DNA of 64,000 nt from Whitmania pigra. Lineage: Eukaryota; Annelida; Clitellata; Hirudinida; Haemopidae. The notes beneath the pieces are model-generated. The model had not been told where the DNA came from. It made no database searches and was given only the letters and a program-made list of their open reading frames with translations. Shown here piece after piece: positions 63,346 through 64,000 of this stretch (its first letter is position 1; every line of letters starts with the position of its first letter). The stretch is taken from NCBI GenBank assembly GCA_021613335.1, contig JAJTWR010000136.1:400001-464000 (forward strand), given 5' to 3'. The translations under genes were made by a program, and so were the position numbers.

Positions 63346-64000
63346 ACTTGTTATTGATATTTCGGCTTTGATTTTATTGTGGCTGCTTCAAATCAGGAAC
63401 CAGCAAACGATCTTCACCGCTAAATTCAATAAATGGATAAATACTCACATCCCATATGCTCTGATCATCTCAATGCCAATCAACTGATAATGCATTACTA
63501 CTATATTAGCATTGTTACGTAATGTATAAGCTGCTCACTTAATGAGTTACTAATTTGAGTAAACATTGCATTGTTTTAATAAGGGCTATAATAACAACAA
63601 CAACAACCACAACAACAATAATAATAATAATCATAATAATAACGACAAAGGCAATGTCTAAAAGCGTCATTCAGGTTTGACGTAATAAAATCACATGCAA
63701 CAAGACAAGCAAACGGTAATCACAAACACGTGATCAATAGATAAATGCGTAGCAAAGGCAAAGTCTCAATAAAGCACAAAAATATTTTTCTTCCAAAATG
63801 TCTATAAAAAGTGCGCAGATGTCTTCTTAGAAGAGGCGAAGCAAATTGCGATTTCATTTCGAAATGCGTTCCAAAAGTTTCGACGGTGTTGATTACATCG
63901 GCGAAGGTGATGGGTGGACTCAAACGCATAACACTATGTTTACCTGGACTTACCTGGATCAGCCTAACCTAATTTTGTGCTTAATTCAAAGTCGTGCTTA
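63346..64000. other. Right end of window, no recognised gene
   Basis: Contains a short AAC/AAT block at about 63596-63650. On the - strand an open frame 63720-63929 starts with a plausible ATG (MRLSPPITFADVINTVETFG), but I see no family, and no clear donor decides it. Confidence 0.35.

Overview
This is a window of AT-rich animal nuclear DNA. The genes are split by many introns with GT-AG borders, the introns and spacers carry very long (ATT)n, (AAT)n and (GAT)n arrays, and the identifiable genes are animal orthologues (SUGP1, ASMT, KMT5A, an SLC13-like transporter, OPA1, an MFSD8-like transporter, Atos). A bilaterian invertebrate, possibly a spiralian such as an annelid, fits the repeat style and gene set; that placement is inference. 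Gene models were built by hand: exons were chosen so that borders, reading phase and family alignment agree. Every multi-exon model below closes in frame, but none has transcript support.

Layout. 1-4934 (+): 3' part of SUGP1, a spliceosomal SURP/G-patch protein. 4935-15985: a long spacer of simple repeats with one tRNA-like SINE candidate and an orphan promoter-like cluster (CRE, ETS, YY1-type motifs) directly over a 50-codon ORF at 11503-11655. 15986-21548 (+): an ASMT-like methyltransferase of 359 aa in seven exons, with introns full of triplet repeats. 23048-25039 (-): KMT5A/PR-Set7, 280 aa, six exons, with a PIP degron. 25657-31829 (-): an SLC13-like transporter, 607 aa, 14 exons, whose two sodium-site motifs are not conserved. 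32263-41316 (+): OPA1, 28 exons, about 954 aa, with no visible transmembrane anchor. 42108-45914 (-): an MFSD8/CLN7-like transporter of 686 aa. 46461-47935 (+): an unrecognised 457-aa protein with three PPxY-type motifs. 48333-49612: a Merlin/IS1016-type DNA transposon with one ORF. 50682-53361 (+): an unrecognised 722-aa protein. 54171-61410 (-): Atos (FAM214), 1142 aa. 61411-64000: spacer with a tRNA-related SINE candidate carrying a (TACTAA)n array.

Organisation. Two gene pairs are divergent with short shared upstream regions (SLC13-like/OPA1, about 430 bp; MFSD8-like/PP-motif gene, about 550 bp). Two pairs are convergent (OPA1/MFSD8-like; 722-aa gene/Atos). The genes do not form one pathway. 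OPA1 and Atos both bear on mitochondria, and SUGP1, KMT5A and Atos act in the nucleus, but I see no evidence that the neighbourhood is functional.

The most unusual signals are the SLC13-like protein that keeps the fold signature but not the Ser-Asn-Thr motifs, the OPA1 model of normal length without an anchor, the two complementary 300-bp triplet arrays that flank exons 4-8 of the SLC13-like gene, the orphan promoter plus short ORF, and a perfect 149-bp tandem duplication that copied a splice donor of Atos.
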